Of a stretch of DNA of 64,000 nucleotides, positions 62,976-64,000 are shown piece after piece. A model generated the notes under the pieces. That model saw only the letters and a program-made list of their open reading frames with translations. It did no database searches and was not told the DNA's origin. Origin of the DNA: Algoriphagus sediminis (GTDB taxonomy: Bacteria > Bacteroidota > Bacteroidia > Cytophagales > Cyclobacteriaceae); contig NZ_JAUEPH010000001.1 of NCBI RefSeq assembly GCF_030403435.1, positions 186,001-250,000 of the forward strand, written 5' to 3'. Numbering within the stretch: the stretch's first letter is position 1; every line of letters starts with the position of its first letter. Made by a program: the position numbers and the translations under genes.

Positions 62976-63689
62976 CTAAGCATAGAAATCTGACATTCTT
63001 GCGAGGGCTCTTTGATCAATTACGATGATTTTCTTACCCTCTAGTTTGATAATTTTATCCTTTTTAAATTCTGATAAAAGTCTAATTACTGATTCAGTGG
63101 CTGTTCCTACAATACTGGCAATTTCTTCCCGACTTAGTATGAGGTCAATTTTTTTGTTTTCATCCCCCTCCACACCAAATGTCTGCGACAATTGAAGAAG
63201 TACAAAAGCCAATCTCTCACGAATACTTTTTTGTGAAGCATCGGTCAGTTTTTCTTCCATTACTCCTATCTCATGGCTTAGAGCTTTGGTCACTCTCTTA
63301 AAAAAAGGAGTATCAGAAAAAAGAGTCCCAAGAAAGGCTTCACGAGGAATAAAACAGATAGTAGCGTCCTCTATAATCATTGCAGTATTGCTGTAATTCT
63401 CTTCTCCCAGCAAGGCGTGGTACCCAAGAAAATCTCCTGCCTTAGCAAGATGAATAATTTGAGATTTTCCATTGGAGGCTGTTTTGTAAACCTTTACTAC
63501 ACCTGATTTAATACAAAACACTCCTAGAGGACGCGTGCCTTCGTAGTATAGAATCTGACCTTTTTTATGAGAAATCGAATTCTTAAACTCCGAAATAGTA
63601 CATACACTTGGAGCAGACAATTCAGAAAAAAGAGATTGCTTTCTACTCGCACAAAGGTCGCAAGGGGAATTCTTAATTTTCGTAGGCAT
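62976..63689 (-). CDS. Crp/Fnr-family regulator with Cys cluster
   Basis: The 237-residue regulator has a cNMP-binding-like beta roll (KGQILYYEGTRPLGVF...GDFLGYHALLG), a dimer helix, and a helix-turn-helix (SREEIASIVGTATESVIRLLSEF) with Glu199 and Arg203 spaced as in Crp/Fnr recognition helices, fitting a TGA core. Cys10, Cys13, Cys30, Cys59 and Cys112 could ligate a [4Fe-4S] cluster as in Fnr, which is unproven. The palindrome TGACAAAAGTCA is 50 bases upstream, so it probably regulates itself, and it is the first gene of the long minus-strand run. Confidence 0.88.
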   Translation of the reverse strand: MPTKIKNSPCDLCASRKQSLFSELSAPSVCTISEFKNSISHKKGQILYYEGTRPLGVFCIKSGVVKVYKTASNGKSQIIHLAKAGDFLGYHALLGEENYSNTAMIIEDATICFIPREAFLGTLFSDTPFFKRVTKALSHEIGVMEEKLTDASQKSIRERLAFVLLQLSQTFGVEGDENKKIDLILSREEIASIVGTATESVIRLLSEFKKDKIIKLEGKKIIVIDQRALARMSDFYA

Positions 63690-63738
63690 ATGCTGGGGGG
63701 TAATCGTACTTTCAACTAACGGAAATATACTAAAAGCA

Positions 63739-63750
63739 TGACAAAAGTCA
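63739..63750. promoter_or_regulatory. Palindrome TGACAAAAGTCA upstream of Crp/Fnr gene
   Basis: The same perfect 12-base inverted repeat as at 50427-50438, 49 bases upstream of the Crp/Fnr ATG (63689). A second copy in front of DUF2892 makes it a candidate operator for the Crp/Fnr protein, with autoregulation here. Confidence 0.65.
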
Positions 63751-63764
63751 GTAAAACATTTTGA

Positions 63765-64000
63765 TTATTTGGGGGTTTTCGGAATTTCTTTGATCTGTTC
63801 AAAAGAATTTTTCTCCGGTGACCATTGAAGGGAAATATGCACCAGACCATTCGATAAAATTAGAAATTCTGACTGTAACTGTTTGTGGTAAATGGCCGCT
63901 TGTTCCATGGTCTTTTGGGTGATTTTTACCTGAGGTGCTTTACATTCGATGAGTAGATATGGCTGCCCATTTCTGTTATAGATTAATACATCCGTTCTTT
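63765..64000 (-). CDS. HsdR-N-like nuclease-fold protein, C-terminal part
   Basis: The stop TAA is at 63765-63767 on the minus strand; the frame is open to the window edge and gives the last 78 residues. RTDVLIYNRNGQPYLLIECKAP followed by QAAIYHKQL matches the restriction-endonuclease-like HSDR_N (PF13588) domain, with E and K of the ECK motif that forms the nuclease active site. In this phylum such a protein of about 150 residues often stands alone, without an HsdR helicase; the remaining part is outside the window. Confidence 0.75.
   Translation of the reverse strand, partial: RTDVLIYNRNGQPYLLIECKAPQVKITQKTMEQAAIYHKQLQSEFLILSNGLVHISLQWSPEKNSFEQIKEIPKTPK

Noticed and set aside
1..64000. tRNA, rRNA, CRISPR arrays, insertion sequences, integrases
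   Set aside because: Nothing with the needed structure or protein signatures was seen on either strand; short inverted repeats found are terminators or operators.

Overview
The window looks like chromosomal DNA of an aerobic, polysaccharide-degrading Bacteroidota, most likely order Cytophagales (Cyclobacteriaceae/Algoriphagus-like). The evidence is AT-rich DNA, few Shine-Dalgarno sequences, promoters of the Bacteroidota type (TTTG / TAnnTTTG), many short SPII lipoprotein signals, a Bacteroidota-type LptD, two sulfatases, a GH109-like protein, and DAHP synthase-chorismate mutase fusions. The taxon is inferred. No rRNA, tRNA, CRISPR array, insertion sequence or prophage was seen. Genes are tightly packed; the only gap above 300 bases is 11785-12186, and it is occupied by a regulatory leader.

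Layout. 1-10.6 kb: end of a redoxin gene, then housekeeping genes (transglutaminase-like protein, acyl-CoA carboxylase beta subunit, amidase, LptD) and a minus-strand run of proline dehydrogenase, lysS and arginine deiminase. 10.6-18.4 kb: aromatic amino acid synthesis. There are two DAHP synthase/chorismate mutase paralogues; the second heads the operon aroB-aroA-pheA-aminotransferase-tyrA. In front of it lies a 31-codon open frame packed with Phe and Tyr codons, followed by mutually exclusive antiterminator and terminator hairpins: a transcription attenuator. 18.4-27 kb: small envelope proteins, an orphan Pycsar-effector-like membrane protein, a NYN/OST-HTH protein, a cholesterol-dependent-cytolysin-like lipoprotein, and a Ser/Thr kinase-TPR protein with its ECF sigma factor. 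27-36.8 kb: peptidase, two sulfatases, a Pif1/RecD-like helicase, an AsmA-like protein and a secreted EEP hydrolase. 36.8-44.2 kb: a carotenoid oxygenase abutting a giant kinase-like/ATPase/GAF/adenylate cyclase. 44.2-50.4 kb: GH109-like oxidoreductase fold protein, then an AraC regulator divergent from an NTF2-like protein and an IorAB-type molybdenum hydroxylase.

50.4-63.7 kb is one unbroken minus-strand run of 13 genes: Crp/Fnr regulator, rhodanese, DUF547, FAD oxidoreductase, polyferredoxin, cellulose-synthase-like GT2, DPM1-like GT2, lipoprotein, GT-C mannosyltransferase-like protein, two DUF6503-like lipoproteins, hydrolase-OsmC fusion, and a GH113-like glycosidase. I propose that it joins a membrane redox module to synthesis and trimming of a mannan-like surface glycan. 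The same 12-base palindrome (TGACAAAAGTCA) lies upstream of the Crp/Fnr gene and of a DUF2892 gene just past the end of the run, which suggests one regulon. The window ends inside an HsdR-N-like gene.

The strongest candidates for undescribed biology are the Phe/Tyr attenuator (possibly with a leaderless leader peptide), the carotenoid oxygenase-cyclase pair, the CDC-like lipoprotein, and the redox/glycan cluster with its palindrome-defined regulon.
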